Part shown: in pieces, positions 27,679 to 37,151 of the stretch | Layout: each line of letters begins with the position of its first letter | Position numbering within the stretch: the first letter of the stretch is position 1 | Assembly: GCF_001747085.1 (NCBI RefSeq) | Contig: NZ_MDJD01000049.1 | Coordinates: forward strand, 1 to 64,000 | Length of the DNA: 64,000 nt | Direction of reading: 5' to 3' | Source of the DNA: Flavivirga aquatica | Lineage (GTDB): Bacteria > Bacteroidota > Bacteroidia > Flavobacteriales > Flavobacteriaceae | Notes under the pieces: generated by a model | Told to the model about the DNA's origin: nothing | Databases searched by the model: none | What the model saw: the letters and a program-made list of their open reading frames with translations, nothing else | Translations under genes and position numbers: made by a program

Positions 27679-28164
27679 ATGGAATTTTTAAACCCAATAG
27701 CAATTCTTGTTGCAGCAATTTCAGCATTAGTTGTTGGATTTATTTGGTACAACCCAAAAGTATTTGGTAATGCATGGATGAAAGCAGCTGGTATGACAGA
27801 TGAGCAAGTTAAAGGCGGTAACATGGCTAAGATTTTTTCATTAGCATTTTTATTTGCTTTAATGCTAGCTATGGCTATGCCAGGAATGGCTATTCATCAA
27901 ATGGGAGCGTTAAGTTTAATAGGAGGAGATTCTAGTAGCGCTTTACCATCTTATGTTGCTTTTATGAGCGATTATAGCGATGCTTTTAGAACATTTAAAC
28001 ATGGAGCTCTCCATGGTGTTATGGCTGGTATTTTTATAGCTTTACCAATTATAGGAACTAATGCTTTATTTGAGCGTAAAGGTGCTAAATATATTTTTAT
28101 TAATAGCGGATACTGGATTGTAACCTTAGGAGTAATGGGAGCTATTATTTGTGGGTGGAAATAA
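27679..28164 (+). CDS. DUF1761 membrane protein
   Basis: This 161-residue protein has four membrane helices (about 7-27, 51-71, 113-132, 140-160) and the family's N-terminal motif, ISALVVGFIWYNPKVFGNAWM, followed by an MTDEQ segment. DUF1761 members have no established function. It is followed by a strong terminator, so it is monocistronic. Confidence 0.87.
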   Translation: MEFLNPIAILVAAISALVVGFIWYNPKVFGNAWMKAAGMTDEQVKGGNMAKIFSLAFLFALMLAMAMPGMAIHQMGALSLIGGDSSSALPSYVAFMSDYSDAFRTFKHGALHGVMAGIFIALPIIGTNALFERKGAKYIFINSGYWIVTLGVMGAIICGWK

Positions 28165-28190
28165 TTTTGTAATATTTTAATATATATTGA

Positions 28191-28221
28191 GACTGAAGCT
28201 AAATACTTCAGTCTTTTTTTT
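28191..28221 (+). terminator. Rho-independent terminator
   Basis: GACTGAAG (28191-28198) pairs with CTTCAGTC (28206-28213) around a 7-nt loop, followed by T8. Confidence 0.85.
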
Positions 28222-28341
28222 GAATCTATTTTAAGTGTTTTTAGAACCCCTGTATTATGCATAAAGGAGCGATAAAAAAGAAATAAGAATGAAAAATGAT
28301 TACTTTGCAAGTCATATTAGTTTAATAATAAGTATTAAATA

Positions 28342-29502
28342 GTGGTACACTATAAAATATATAAAAAAGTAAAAGAACTTCCAGATACTTGGGATGCGTT
28401 TGCTATTGAGGATATTTTTTTTAAAACAAATTTTTTAAGGGGACTTGAAGATTCAACACCTAAAAATATAACATCCTATTATCTGGGCGTTTTTAAAACT
28501 GAAAAACTAGTAGGTATTGCTATAATTCAACGTGTTGAAATGTATGTTGAAGATGTGTTTAGGAAAGACTCAAGCAGTAAAATAAAACAATATACAAAGC
28601 AATTAGTAGCTAAAATAGTTAAAGGAAACGCCTTAGTAGTTGGTAATTTAATGCATACAGGACAGCATGGGTTATGTTTTAATGAAAACAATATAACTCA
28701 AAATGAATTTCTACAAACCATTAACAAAGCTATAAAAGACTTAATAGTTGAAATTAAATCAAACTTTAATAAAAAAGTGCGAATTATAGCTTTTAAAGAT
28801 TATTTCGAATCAGATAAAATCCATAAAAGTTTTAGTTTTTTTAAAGACAACAATTTATACAAAGTTCAAGTACAACCCAACATGGTGTTTTCTATTTTAG
28901 AAACTTGGAAAACAACTAATGATTATATAGCAGCATTTAACAAGAAATATAGAAAACGTTATAGAACAGCATTAAAAAAATCTAAAGACCTTGATTTTAA
29001 AGAATTAAATACAGAGTATTTGGTTAATCATTCAAAAAAAATATTTAAACTTTACGAAACCGTTTCAGATAATGCTAAAGTAAACTCATTTAAACTTCCA
29101 GAAGATCATTTTTATCAATTAAAAAGAAGTTTAAAAGAAAATTTTAAAGTTTTTGGATATTTTTTAAATGAAGAGTTAATAGGTTTCTATACACTTATTT
29201 TAAATAACAATATTCTTGAAACGTATTTTTTAGGTTATAAAAAAGAATTACAACAGCAATACCAAATGTATCTTAATATGCTTTTTAATATGGCATCGTT
29301 TGGTATAGAAAATAATTTTAAAAGTATTGTTTATGCTAGAACAGCTATGGAAATTAAAAGTTCTATAGGAGCAAAGCCAAATACTATGCATATTTATTTA
29401 AAGCACACTAACAATTTTATAGCAAATACAATTTTAAAGTGTATTGTAAAGTATATGAACCCTATGAAAAAATGGACAGAGCGCCAGCCTTTTAAACAAT
29501 AA
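28342..29502 (+). CDS. FemAB/GNAT-like acyltransferase-fold protein
   Basis: The 386-residue protein looks like a double GNAT-fold enzyme of the FemAB/peptidogalycan type. The N-terminal half has YYLGVFKTEKLVGIAIIQR, the middle has YIAAFNKKYRKRYRTALKKS, a basic motif, and the C-terminal half has the GNAT core FKVFGYFLNEELIGFYTLIL and LEIKSSIGAKP-like sequence. The start is GTG 28342, as no upstream ATG is available. The substrate is unknown. I am confident of the fold class, not of the reaction. Confidence 0.65.
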   Translation: MVHYKIYKKVKELPDTWDAFAIEDIFFKTNFLRGLEDSTPKNITSYYLGVFKTEKLVGIAIIQRVEMYVEDVFRKDSSSKIKQYTKQLVAKIVKGNALVVGNLMHTGQHGLCFNENNITQNEFLQTINKAIKDLIVEIKSNFNKKVRIIAFKDYFESDKIHKSFSFFKDNNLYKVQVQPNMVFSILETWKTTNDYIAAFNKKYRKRYRTALKKSKDLDFKELNTEYLVNHSKKIFKLYETVSDNAKVNSFKLPEDHFYQLKRSLKENFKVFGYFLNEELIGFYTLILNNNILETYFLGYKKELQQQYQMYLNMLFNMASFGIENNFKSIVYARTAMEIKSSIGAKPNTMHIYLKHTNNFIANTILKCIVKYMNPMKKWTERQPFKQ

Positions 29503-29580
29503 GCTTAAAGAAATTTAAGTATTTGTGCATCTTCTCGACTTATAATACATAGTTATAACCTATTTTAAAATATTAAGCTC

Positions 29581-30087
29581 ATGAAAAAATTATATTTTCT
29601 CTTTTATATTTTACCTTTTTGTGTTTTTTCTCAAGAGATGAACAACGAAAAACTTGAAATGATATATACCAAAGCAAGCGATTCTATTAAAGGACAAAGT
29701 GGAGCATGGCAATTTTATATAAAACAAATTCCGTTAATGTCTATAACAGATGCAAACCATAATAGAATGCGTATTATATCTCCAATAGCAGATTCAAATA
29801 ATTTAAGTGACGAATTAATAAAAGCAGCCCTTGTAGCTAATTTTCATACCGCTTTAGACGTTAAATATGCAGTTTCAGACGGAATACTTTGGTCTGTGTT
29901 TATTCATCCCTTAAAAGAGCTCTCAGAGTTTCAAGTTAAAGATGCAGTAAGTCAAGTCTACCAAGCCAATATAAATTTTGGAAGTACATTTGCAAGCACC
30001 TCTTTAACATTTCCTAGTGGTTCAAATAAAGAAAATGGAGAAGGGGAGAAGAAGGAAGAAAAGAAATATGAATTAAAAAAAATATAG
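29581..30087 (+). CDS. Uncharacterised exported protein
   Basis: The signal peptide (1-17, ending CVFSQ) is clear. The rest contains a motif-rich core, GAWQFYIKQIPL, SITDANHNRMRIISPI, ANFHTALDVKYAVSDG and ILWSVFIHPL, and a Lys/Glu-rich tail. I recall similar conserved hypothetical proteins but no function. The gene is followed by a bidirectional terminator shared with the convergent SPFH gene. Confidence 0.75.
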   Translation: MKKLYFLFYILPFCVFSQEMNNEKLEMIYTKASDSIKGQSGAWQFYIKQIPLMSITDANHNRMRIISPIADSNNLSDELIKAALVANFHTALDVKYAVSDGILWSVFIHPLKELSEFQVKDAVSQVYQANINFGSTFASTSLTFPSGSNKENGEGEKKEEKKYELKKI

Positions 30088-30142
30088 ATTTAATAAGTAA
30101 TCTATTTATTTCGATAAACGAAGATTTATATTTAAAATAAAA

Positions 30143-30180
30143 AAGCCCAAAGATTCTAGAATCTTTGGGCTTCTTGTTTT
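30143..30180. terminator. Bidirectional terminator
   Basis: A perfect 15-bp palindromic stem (30143-30172, AAGCCCAAAGATTCT and its complement) lies between convergent genes, with T-rich DNA on the plus side and A-rich DNA on the other. Confidence 0.85.
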
Positions 30181-30193
30181 TTATAAGACTGTA

Positions 30194-31114
30194 TTATTCT
30201 AAGTTCTTTTTAGAATTTTTCATTGCTTCACCAATTTGATTACTGGCAGTAAAACTAGCAACCATATCATTTAACATTTGGCTTCCAGCCTGTGGCGAAT
30301 TAGGTAATAAAATTAAGTTACTATTAGTTTCTCCACCAATAGATTGTAAAGTATCATAATGTTGTGTTACCACAATAAGTGCAGAAGCTTCTTGAGAGTT
30401 TATACCAACTTTATTAAGTACCTCTACAGATTCTTCTAAACCACGAGCAATTTCTCTACGTTGGTCTGCAATACCTTGACCTTGTAAACGCTTACTTTCA
30501 GCTTCAGCTTTAGCTTTTTCAACTATTAAAATACGAGCAGCATCACCTTCAAATTGAGCAGCAATTTTTTCACGTTCGGAAGCATTAATTCTATTCATAG
30601 CTTCTTTTACTTGTGCATCTGGATCTATATCTGTTACCAGTGTTTTAATAATATCATACCCATAATCTTGCATAGCTTCGTTAAGTTCTCTTTTTACAGC
30701 AATAGCAATATCATCTTTTTTAACAAAAACATCATCCAGTTTCATTTTTGGTACTTCGGCACGCACTACATCAAATACATAACTTGTAATTTGATCGTGA
30801 GGATAATCTAGTTTATAAAATGCATCATACACTTTATCGCGTATTACTTTATATTGAACAGATACTTTTAATCGAACAAAAACATCATCTAAAGTTTTAG
30901 TTTCAATAATTACATCTAGCTGCTGAATTTTTAAACTTAGTTTACCAGCAACTCTATCTACTAATGGAATTTTCATTTGTAGACCAGAATGACGAATGCT
31001 TTGAAATTTACCAAAACGTTCGATAATTGCAGAAGTTTGTTGTTTTACTATAAAAAACGCAGAGACTAAAATGAATAATCCTACAAGAATAAAGGGAATT
31101 AGAAAGAGTTTCAT
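30194..31114 (-). CDS. SPFH/Band 7 membrane protein (stomatin/slipin-like)
   Basis: A single N-terminal membrane helix (1-23) is followed by the Band 7/SPFH domain (about 25-190; TSAIIERFGKFQSIRHSGLQM, LKVSVQYKV, VFDVVRAEVPKMKLDDVF) and a coiled-coil stretch rich in Ala/Glu/Lys (about 180-240). The length of 306 fits. Members form oligomeric membrane scaffolds, often with NfeD-type partners, but no NfeD gene is adjacent here. Its 5' end nearly abuts the divergent outer-membrane gene. Confidence 0.9.
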   Translation of the reverse strand: MKLFLIPFILVGLFILVSAFFIVKQQTSAIIERFGKFQSIRHSGLQMKIPLVDRVAGKLSLKIQQLDVIIETKTLDDVFVRLKVSVQYKVIRDKVYDAFYKLDYPHDQITSYVFDVVRAEVPKMKLDDVFVKKDDIAIAVKRELNEAMQDYGYDIIKTLVTDIDPDAQVKEAMNRINASEREKIAAQFEGDAARILIVEKAKAEAESKRLQGQGIADQRREIARGLEESVEVLNKVGINSQEASALIVVTQHYDTLQSIGGETNSNLILLPNSPQAGSQMLNDMVASFTASNQIGEAMKNSKKNLE

Positions 31115-31145
31115 AATGTGTTGTATTGAGGTTAGAAAAAAAAAT

Positions 31146-31175
31146 TATATTTGAAAAAATTGTAGATCAAACTTA
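31146..31175. promoter_or_regulatory. Face-to-face promoters for the SPFH and outer-membrane genes
   Basis: TATATTTG (31146-31153, plus strand) has a TTG 17-22 nt upstream at 31121-31128 and serves the barrel gene. CAAACTTA (31168-31175) reads TAAGTTTG on the minus strand and serves SPFH. Both match TAnnTTTG. Expected start sites (about 31158 and 31163) almost meet, so the two polymerases would compete. Confidence 0.5.
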
Positions 31176-31859
31176 ATGAATAATATCCGACTTTTCTTAT
31201 TAGTAGTCATAAGTACTTGTTTTGTTACAAAAAATTTTTCCCAAAGTAACAGATACAGAATAGATAATGGTATTGGAATAACTGGAGCAGTTACAAAATT
31301 TGATATTGCAACAGATAATTTTGAAACTAAATCTGGAGATGGTTTTTTAGGCGGATTAGGTATAACTGTAGATCTACCACATAGATGGTATAATTTAAGT
31401 TATAACATGCAACTTTCTGAAAATAACATTGAAATTTTAGGAAGACCAGATTTAATTTCAAATGAAGATGTTTTTATTAAATATAAAATGTTTGCTGCCC
31501 AATTATCTTTCTTAGGTCATTTAAAAGTAATTTCAAAATATCTTACTATAGATGGAGGCCCTATGATACAGTATAACGGTAGGTTAGAATTAAATGATGA
31601 ATCTCAAGAAAATTATGTTATAAATAATTACACGAATTTATCTGCTAAAGATATTTCTAATATTTCTCAAGTTAATGTAAACGGTGTTATTGGCGTATCG
31701 GCAGGTTATAAATTTATTAGATTTAAAGCACAGTATATTTATGGGTTTACTAATATTTTAAAGAAACTTGAGGATGAAAACATAGATACAGCAGGAGGAA
31801 ATTCTAGTTTTAAAGGCAACCAAAGCATGCTAGTTTTTGGAGCTGTACTTTCTTTTTAA
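31176..31859 (+). CDS. Outer-membrane beta-barrel protein
   Basis: A signal peptide (1-22, ending FSQ) is followed by alternating amphipathic strands: GIGITGAVTKFDIATDN, FLGGLGITVDLP, WYNLSYNMQLS, GVIGVSAGYKFIRFKAQYIYGF, and a final strand MLVFGAVLSF ending in Phe. This is the pattern of small porin-like OMP families. The ligand is unknown. A strong terminator follows. Confidence 0.8.
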   Translation: MNNIRLFLLVVISTCFVTKNFSQSNRYRIDNGIGITGAVTKFDIATDNFETKSGDGFLGGLGITVDLPHRWYNLSYNMQLSENNIEILGRPDLISNEDVFIKYKMFAAQLSFLGHLKVISKYLTIDGGPMIQYNGRLELNDESQENYVINNYTNLSAKDISNISQVNVNGVIGVSAGYKFIRFKAQYIYGFTNILKKLEDENIDTAGGNSSFKGNQSMLVFGAVLSF

Positions 31860-31930
31860 TTCTCATATTTATGAATAATCTAGAAGCTGTTAAATATACT
31901 TTAAACAATCTAGTTTAAATCAAAATAAAA

Positions 31931-31963
31931 AATGCTCGAATTTTTAAATTCGAGCATTTTTTA
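31931..31963. terminator. Bidirectional terminator
   Basis: AATGCTCGAATTT (31931-31943) pairs with AAATTCGAGCATT (31946-31958), flanked by A-rich and T-rich runs, between the convergent barrel gene and gltX. Confidence 0.85.
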
Positions 31964-32000
31964 TTGAGTATAATAAAAGAATTTAAAGCAATAATATTAT

Positions 32001-33512
32001 TTATAAACTAGTAATAATATTTTCAATACGTTTAATAGTTTCTGTTTTTCCAATCATGTAAATGATATCAAACACATCTGGACCTTGCAAAGCGCCTACT
32101 AAAGCTAAACGCAAAGGCATCATAACTTTCCCAAAACTTATTTCATTACTAGTAATCCAACCTTTAATTTCTGTTTGAAGGCTTTCTACAGTAAAATCTT
32201 CAGTATTATTTATTATTGAAATAACCTGAGTCATTAGTTCTGTTGTCCCTTCTTTAAACGCTTTTTTAGATGCTTTTTGATCATAAGAAGTTGGAGTAGT
32301 GAAGAAGTAGTGACTTAAGTTCCAGAAATCTGAAATAAAAGTAGCACGTTCTTTTACTAAACCTATAACCATTGAAATGTAGTTAATGTCTATTTCAGAA
32401 AGCTCAGAATGCAAAGCTTGAAAAGCTTCAGCTAATTCATCATTGTTTTGCTGTTGCATATAATGATGATTAAACCATTTGGTTTTATCTGGATCAAAAC
32501 GAGCTCCCGATTTATTAACACGTTCCAATTCAAAAGCACTAATTAATTCTTCAAGATTAAAAATTTCTTGTTCTGTTCCAGGATTCCAACCTAAAAAAGA
32601 CAAGAAATTAATCATAGCTTCTGGGAAATAACCATCTTCTCTATAACCTCTAGATATGTCGTTTGTTTTTGGATCTATCCATTGTAATGGAAAAACAGGG
32701 AAACCTAATTTATCACCATCACGCTTACTTAATTTTCCTTTTCCAGTTGGTTTTAAAATAAGAGGCAAATGTGCAAATTCTGGAGTTTCCCAACCAAATG
32801 CTTGGTATAATTGATAATGTAATGCTAAAGAAGGTAACCATTCTTCACCACGAATAACATGAGATATTTTCATTAAATGATCGTCAACAATATTAGCTAA
32901 ATGATAGGTTGGCATACCATCACTTTTAAATAAAACTTTATCATCTAAAACATTAGTGTCAATTTTAATATCGCCACGAATAATATCTTTTAGGTGTAAA
33001 GTTTCATCTTGAGGTGATTTAAAACGTATTACATAATCATCACCAGCATCTAATTTAGCTTTTACTTCTTCCGTGCTAAGCGATAAAGAATTACTTAATT
33101 TTAATCTGTTATGCCAATTATAAATAAAAGTTTTACCTTTTGTTTCATGATCTTTTCTATGAAAATCTAAAGCTTCAGAAGTATCGAAAGCATAATAAGC
33201 ATTTCCAGAAGCAATTAATTTATCAGCATATTCTTTATATAAATGTTTACGTTCACTTTGCTTATATGGTCCAAATTTTTCATTTTTCCCTGGGCCTTCA
33301 TCAAAAGGCATTTGGCACCAATTTAAGGCGTCAATAATGTATTGTTCAGCACCTTCTACATATCTAGTTTGGTCTGTATCTTCTATTCTTAAAATAAAAG
33401 AACCGTTATGTTTTTTAGCAAATAAATAATTAAATAATGCCGTACGAACACCTCCAATATGTAGTGGTCCTGTTGGGCTTGGTGCAAAACGCACACGAAC
33501 GTCTTTGGTCAT
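32001..33512 (-). CDS. gltX: Glutamyl-tRNA synthetase
   Basis: This class I synthetase charges tRNA-Glu. The HIGH-like motif is HIGGVRTAL (18-26) and the KMSKS-like motif is KLSKRDG (260-266). DTDQTR, LHLKDIIRGD and GEEWLPSLALHYQL are visible in order. The C-terminal helical anticodon-binding domain is complete; 503 residues is the usual length. Its promoter is on the far side of the gap to DUF4175. Confidence 0.96.
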   Translation of the reverse strand: MTKDVRVRFAPSPTGPLHIGGVRTALFNYLFAKKHNGSFILRIEDTDQTRYVEGAEQYIIDALNWCQMPFDEGPGKNEKFGPYKQSERKHLYKEYADKLIASGNAYYAFDTSEALDFHRKDHETKGKTFIYNWHNRLKLSNSLSLSTEEVKAKLDAGDDYVIRFKSPQDETLHLKDIIRGDIKIDTNVLDDKVLFKSDGMPTYHLANIVDDHLMKISHVIRGEEWLPSLALHYQLYQAFGWETPEFAHLPLILKPTGKGKLSKRDGDKLGFPVFPLQWIDPKTNDISRGYREDGYFPEAMINFLSFLGWNPGTEQEIFNLEELISAFELERVNKSGARFDPDKTKWFNHHYMQQQNNDELAEAFQALHSELSEIDINYISMVIGLVKERATFISDFWNLSHYFFTTPTSYDQKASKKAFKEGTTELMTQVISIINNTEDFTVESLQTEIKGWITSNEISFGKVMMPLRLALVGALQGPDVFDIIYMIGKTETIKRIENIITSL

Positions 33513-33529
33513 GTTTTGTAAATTTGTGG

Positions 33530-33537
33530 CAAAGATA
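33530..33537 (-). promoter_or_regulatory. -7 element for gltX
   Basis: On the minus strand it reads TATCTTTG, matching TAnnTTTG, 18 bp before the gltX start codon. Confidence 0.55.
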
Positions 33538-33665
33538 CAATTAACACTTAATTATAAACACCGTAAAAAATAAAATTGTAATTTAGTAAGTTATAATAAG
33601 TTCTCGAATAATAATTTAAAAGCGCAATTTATTCTATAGCTTAAGAATTAAAGATCCCATATATC

Positions 33666-36600
33666 ATGCAAAGTAATTTTAGAAAGATACAAAATAAATT
33701 AGAAGCATTTATTAAGCGATATTATACAAACGAATTGCTTAAAGGTGTTATTTTGTTTTTCGCTATTGGCCTGTTGTACTTTATGTTTACCCTATTTGTT
33801 GAACATATTTTGTGGTTAAACACCACAGCAAGAACTATATTATTTTGGTTGTTTATTTTGGTTGAAATAATCTTGCTTTCAAAATTAATTATATTTCCAT
33901 TAGCTAAATTATTTAAGCTTCAAAAAGGTATAGACTATGTAGCGGCATCAAAAATTATAGGAAGCCATTTTCCAGAAGTGAGTGATAAATTATTAAATGT
34001 ACTTCAATTAAATCAAAATAAATCAGAATCAGAATTGCTTTTAGCAAGTATTGAGCAAAAATCTTTAGAGTTAAATCCTATTCCTTTTAAACTAGCAATT
34101 AATTTTAAAGAAAATATTAAGTATTTAAAATATGCTATTATACCTGTCGTAATTATTTTTTTAATTTTTTTTACAGGAAATTTTAATTGGTTTAGAGATA
34201 GCTATAAACGTGTAGTAAATTATAAAACAGCATACGAGCCACCAGCACCATTTCAGTTTTTTGTAGTAAACGATAATTTAAATGCTATCGAAAATAAGGA
34301 CTTTAAATTAATTGTAAAAACAGCTGGAGATGTTACACCAGAGAGTGCAGAAATAAGTTACAATAATGAGACTTATTTTTTACAGCAAAGAGGAGTAGGT
34401 GAATTTGAATATATATTTACACAACCAAAAAAGGCTATAACTTTTCAATTATTAGCAAATAATGTAACCTCAAAACCTTATAAAATTAAAGTTGTAGAAG
34501 TACCATCTTTATTAAGTTTCGAGATGGTTTTAGATTACCCTAATTATACAAGAAAGAAAGATGAAGTTTTAAAAAGCACAGGTAATGCTTTGGTACCAGA
34601 AGGAACTAATATTAAATGGCGTCTTAAAACAAAAGCTACCGAAAATGTTTTTCTGTATGCAAAAGACACTTTGAGTTTTGCTTCAAATAAAAAAGGTGCT
34701 TTCGAAGTTTCTAAACAGGTTTTTAATAATTACGATTATACACTTAGCACAAGTAATAAGGATCTTAAAAATTACGAGAATTTAACTTTCAATATTGGTG
34801 TTGTTAAAGATGAATATCCAGAGATTAGTTTAAAAGTAGAAAAGGATAGTTTGGATTTACAATCACTTTATTTTTATGGGCAAGTAAGTGACGATTATGG
34901 AATAAGTAAACTTCAACTAGTTTATTATCCATCTAATGATGAGAATAAAAAACAATACGAAATAATTGAAACAACAAATTCAAACGTAGCAGAATTTATA
35001 AGTGCATTTCCAAATAATTTAAATATTGAAACGGGTGTCTCTTACAACTTATATTTCCAGGTTTATGATAATGATGTATTTAATAAATTAAAAAATGTAA
35101 AGAGTAGTGTTTTTAGTTATAGAAAAAGAACAAGAGAAGAAGAAACAAATAAGCAATTAGAAGAACAAAATAGAACGATTAAAGATTTAAATAAGTCTTT
35201 AGAAAAGTTTGATGAGCAAGAGAAAAAATTAAAAGAATTATCAAAGACTCAAAGGGAAAAATCTACCTTAAATTTTAATGATAAAAAGAAGTTAGAATCA
35301 TTTCTTAAACGTCAGAAACAACAAGACGAAATGATGAAAAATTTCAACAAAAAACTGAAAGAGAATTTAGAAGAGTTTCAAAAGGAAACTCCAAAAGAAG
35401 ATGCATTTAAAGAGGATTTAAAAAAGCGTTTACTAGAAAATGAAGAGAAGTTAAAGAAGGATGAAAAGCTGCTTAAAGAAATTGAAAAACTTCAAGAGAA
35501 AATAAACAAAGAAGAGTTAACTAAAAAGCTTGATGAACTTGCAAAACAAAGTAAAAATAAAAAGAGAAGTTTAGAGCAGTTACTAGAATTAACAAAACGC
35601 TTTTATGTCGAAAAAAAATTAGAAAAATTAAAAGATGATTTAAATAAATTATCAGACGAACAAGAGAAACTGTCAAACAAATCTAAAGAGGAAAACACAA
35701 AAGAAAAACAAGAAAAACTTAATAATGAGTTTGAAGATTTAGTTAAGAAATTGGAGGATTTAAAAAAGGATAGTGATGCATTAAAAAAGCCTATCGATAT
35801 TCCTCAAGATAAATTAGAAGAAAAAGAAATAAAGAAAGAACAAGAAAATGCTTCTGATGAATTAGAGAAGAAAGAAGCGGAAGAAAAGGGTGAGGAACCA
35901 TATGGAGAAAAGCAAGAAGAACAAGATAAACCAAAAGAAGATAATAACGAAAGCTTAAAGAAAGCACAGAAGAGTCAAAAGAAAGCTGCTCAAAAAATGA
36001 AGAAAATGAGTAAGCAAATGCAAAGCGCTATGGCATCCGGTGGAGGAGAACAAATGGAAGAAGATGTTGAAATGCTTCGTCAGATTTTAGATAATTTGGT
36101 CTTGTTTTCTTTCGATCAAGAAACGCTAATGAAGCAATTTAAATCTATAGAAGTTAATCATAATAAATTCGCAACATATCTTAGAAAACAAAATAACTTA
36201 AGAGAACATTTTGAGCATATTGATGATAGTTTATTTGCTCTGTCACTTAGACAACCAAAACTATCTGAACAAGTAAATACCGAAATCACAGAAGTTTATT
36301 ATAACATAGATAAAGCTATGGCTTTGCTTGCCGAAAACCAATTATATCAAGGTGTCTCTAATCAACAATTCGCTATTACAGCTGCTAATAATTTAGCCGA
36401 TTTTTTAAGCAATGTTCTAGATAATATGCAAGAGAATATGAGTATGTCTTCTAGTAAAGGAAAAGGTAAAGGGGAAATGCAATTACCAGATATTATTATG
36501 AGCCAAGAGGAGCTTAATAAAATGATGGAGCAGGGAATGAAGAAAGAAGGAAATGGAAAACCTAAAGATGGAGAAGGGAAGAAAGAAGGAGATAAAAAAG

Positions 36601-37151
36601 GAGATAAAGAAGGGAAAGGAGAAAAGGAAGGTGATAAAGGTAAGGAAGGAAAAAAGGGGAGTAAAGGAGAAAAGCAAGGAGAAGGAAAAGAAGGTGGGAA
36701 AAGTGGTGGAGAAGGAGAAGGTACAAACGAAGATTTAAATGGAGAACTTTATAAAATATACCAACAACAGGAACAATTAAGAAATGCTTTAGAAAAAAGA
36801 CTTGCTAAAGAGGGAAAAGGTAAAGCAGGAAATGGAAATGCATTGGTTAAGCAAATGGAACAGATTGAAATGGATTTATTAAATAAAGGTTTTACTAATC
36901 AAACACTACAAAAAATGATGCAATTAAAGCATCAACTTTTAAAATTAGAAAACGCTACTTTTCAGCAAGGAGAAGATAATAAAAGAGAATCTGAAACAAA
37001 TAAGAATACGTTTGATAATAATAGCAATAGTCAAATACCAACAGCAAAACAATATTTTAAAACAACAGAAATATTAAATAGACAAGCTCTACCTTTGCAA
37101 CAAGTTTATAAAAAGAAAGTGCAAGAATATTTTAAAAAGAACAATGATTAA
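33666..37151 (+). CDS. DUF4175 family membrane protein
   Basis: This very large protein (1161 residues) has two N-terminal membrane helices (about 25-45 and 55-75) plus another near 155-175, a large periplasmic region of beta-rich domains (about 180-480), then a long Lys/Glu coiled coil (about 490-790). A highly charged Gly/Lys/Glu segment (about 955-1020) and a helical end follow. This matches DUF4175 proteins of Bacteroidota, whose function is unknown. It overlaps the ybeY start by 8 bp and so shares its mRNA. Confidence 0.87.
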   Translation: MQSNFRKIQNKLEAFIKRYYTNELLKGVILFFAIGLLYFMFTLFVEHILWLNTTARTILFWLFILVEIILLSKLIIFPLAKLFKLQKGIDYVAASKIIGSHFPEVSDKLLNVLQLNQNKSESELLLASIEQKSLELNPIPFKLAINFKENIKYLKYAIIPVVIIFLIFFTGNFNWFRDSYKRVVNYKTAYEPPAPFQFFVVNDNLNAIENKDFKLIVKTAGDVTPESAEISYNNETYFLQQRGVGEFEYIFTQPKKAITFQLLANNVTSKPYKIKVVEVPSLLSFEMVLDYPNYTRKKDEVLKSTGNALVPEGTNIKWRLKTKATENVFLYAKDTLSFASNKKGAFEVSKQVFNNYDYTLSTSNKDLKNYENLTFNIGVVKDEYPEISLKVEKDSLDLQSLYFYGQVSDDYGISKLQLVYYPSNDENKKQYEIIETTNSNVAEFISAFPNNLNIETGVSYNLYFQVYDNDVFNKLKNVKSSVFSYRKRTREEETNKQLEEQNRTIKDLNKSLEKFDEQEKKLKELSKTQREKSTLNFNDKKKLESFLKRQKQQDEMMKNFNKKLKENLEEFQKETPKEDAFKEDLKKRLLENEEKLKKDEKLLKEIEKLQEKINKEELTKKLDELAKQSKNKKRSLEQLLELTKRFYVEKKLEKLKDDLNKLSDEQEKLSNKSKEENTKEKQEKLNNEFEDLVKKLEDLKKDSDALKKPIDIPQDKLEEKEIKKEQENASDELEKKEAEEKGEEPYGEKQEEQDKPKEDNNESLKKAQKSQKKAAQKMKKMSKQMQSAMASGGGEQMEEDVEMLRQILDNLVLFSFDQETLMKQFKSIEVNHNKFATYLRKQNNLREHFEHIDDSLFALSLRQPKLSEQVNTEITEVYYNIDKAMALLAENQLYQGVSNQQFAITAANNLADFLSNVLDNMQENMSMSSSKGKGKGEMQLPDIIMSQEELNKMMEQGMKKEGNGKPKDGEGKKEGDKKGDKEGKGEKEGDKGKEGKKGSKGEKQGEGKEGGKSGGEGEGTNEDLNGELYKIYQQQEQLRNALEKRLAKEGKGKAGNGNALVKQMEQIEMDLLNKGFTNQTLQKMMQLKHQLLKLENATFQQGEDNKRESETNKNTFDNNSNSQIPTAKQYFKTTEILNRQALPLQQVYKKKVQEYFKKNND

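Noticed and set aside
36553-36738. Small Lys/Glu-rich plus-strand frame
   Set aside because: It is a shifted reading of the low-complexity segment of the DUF4175 gene.
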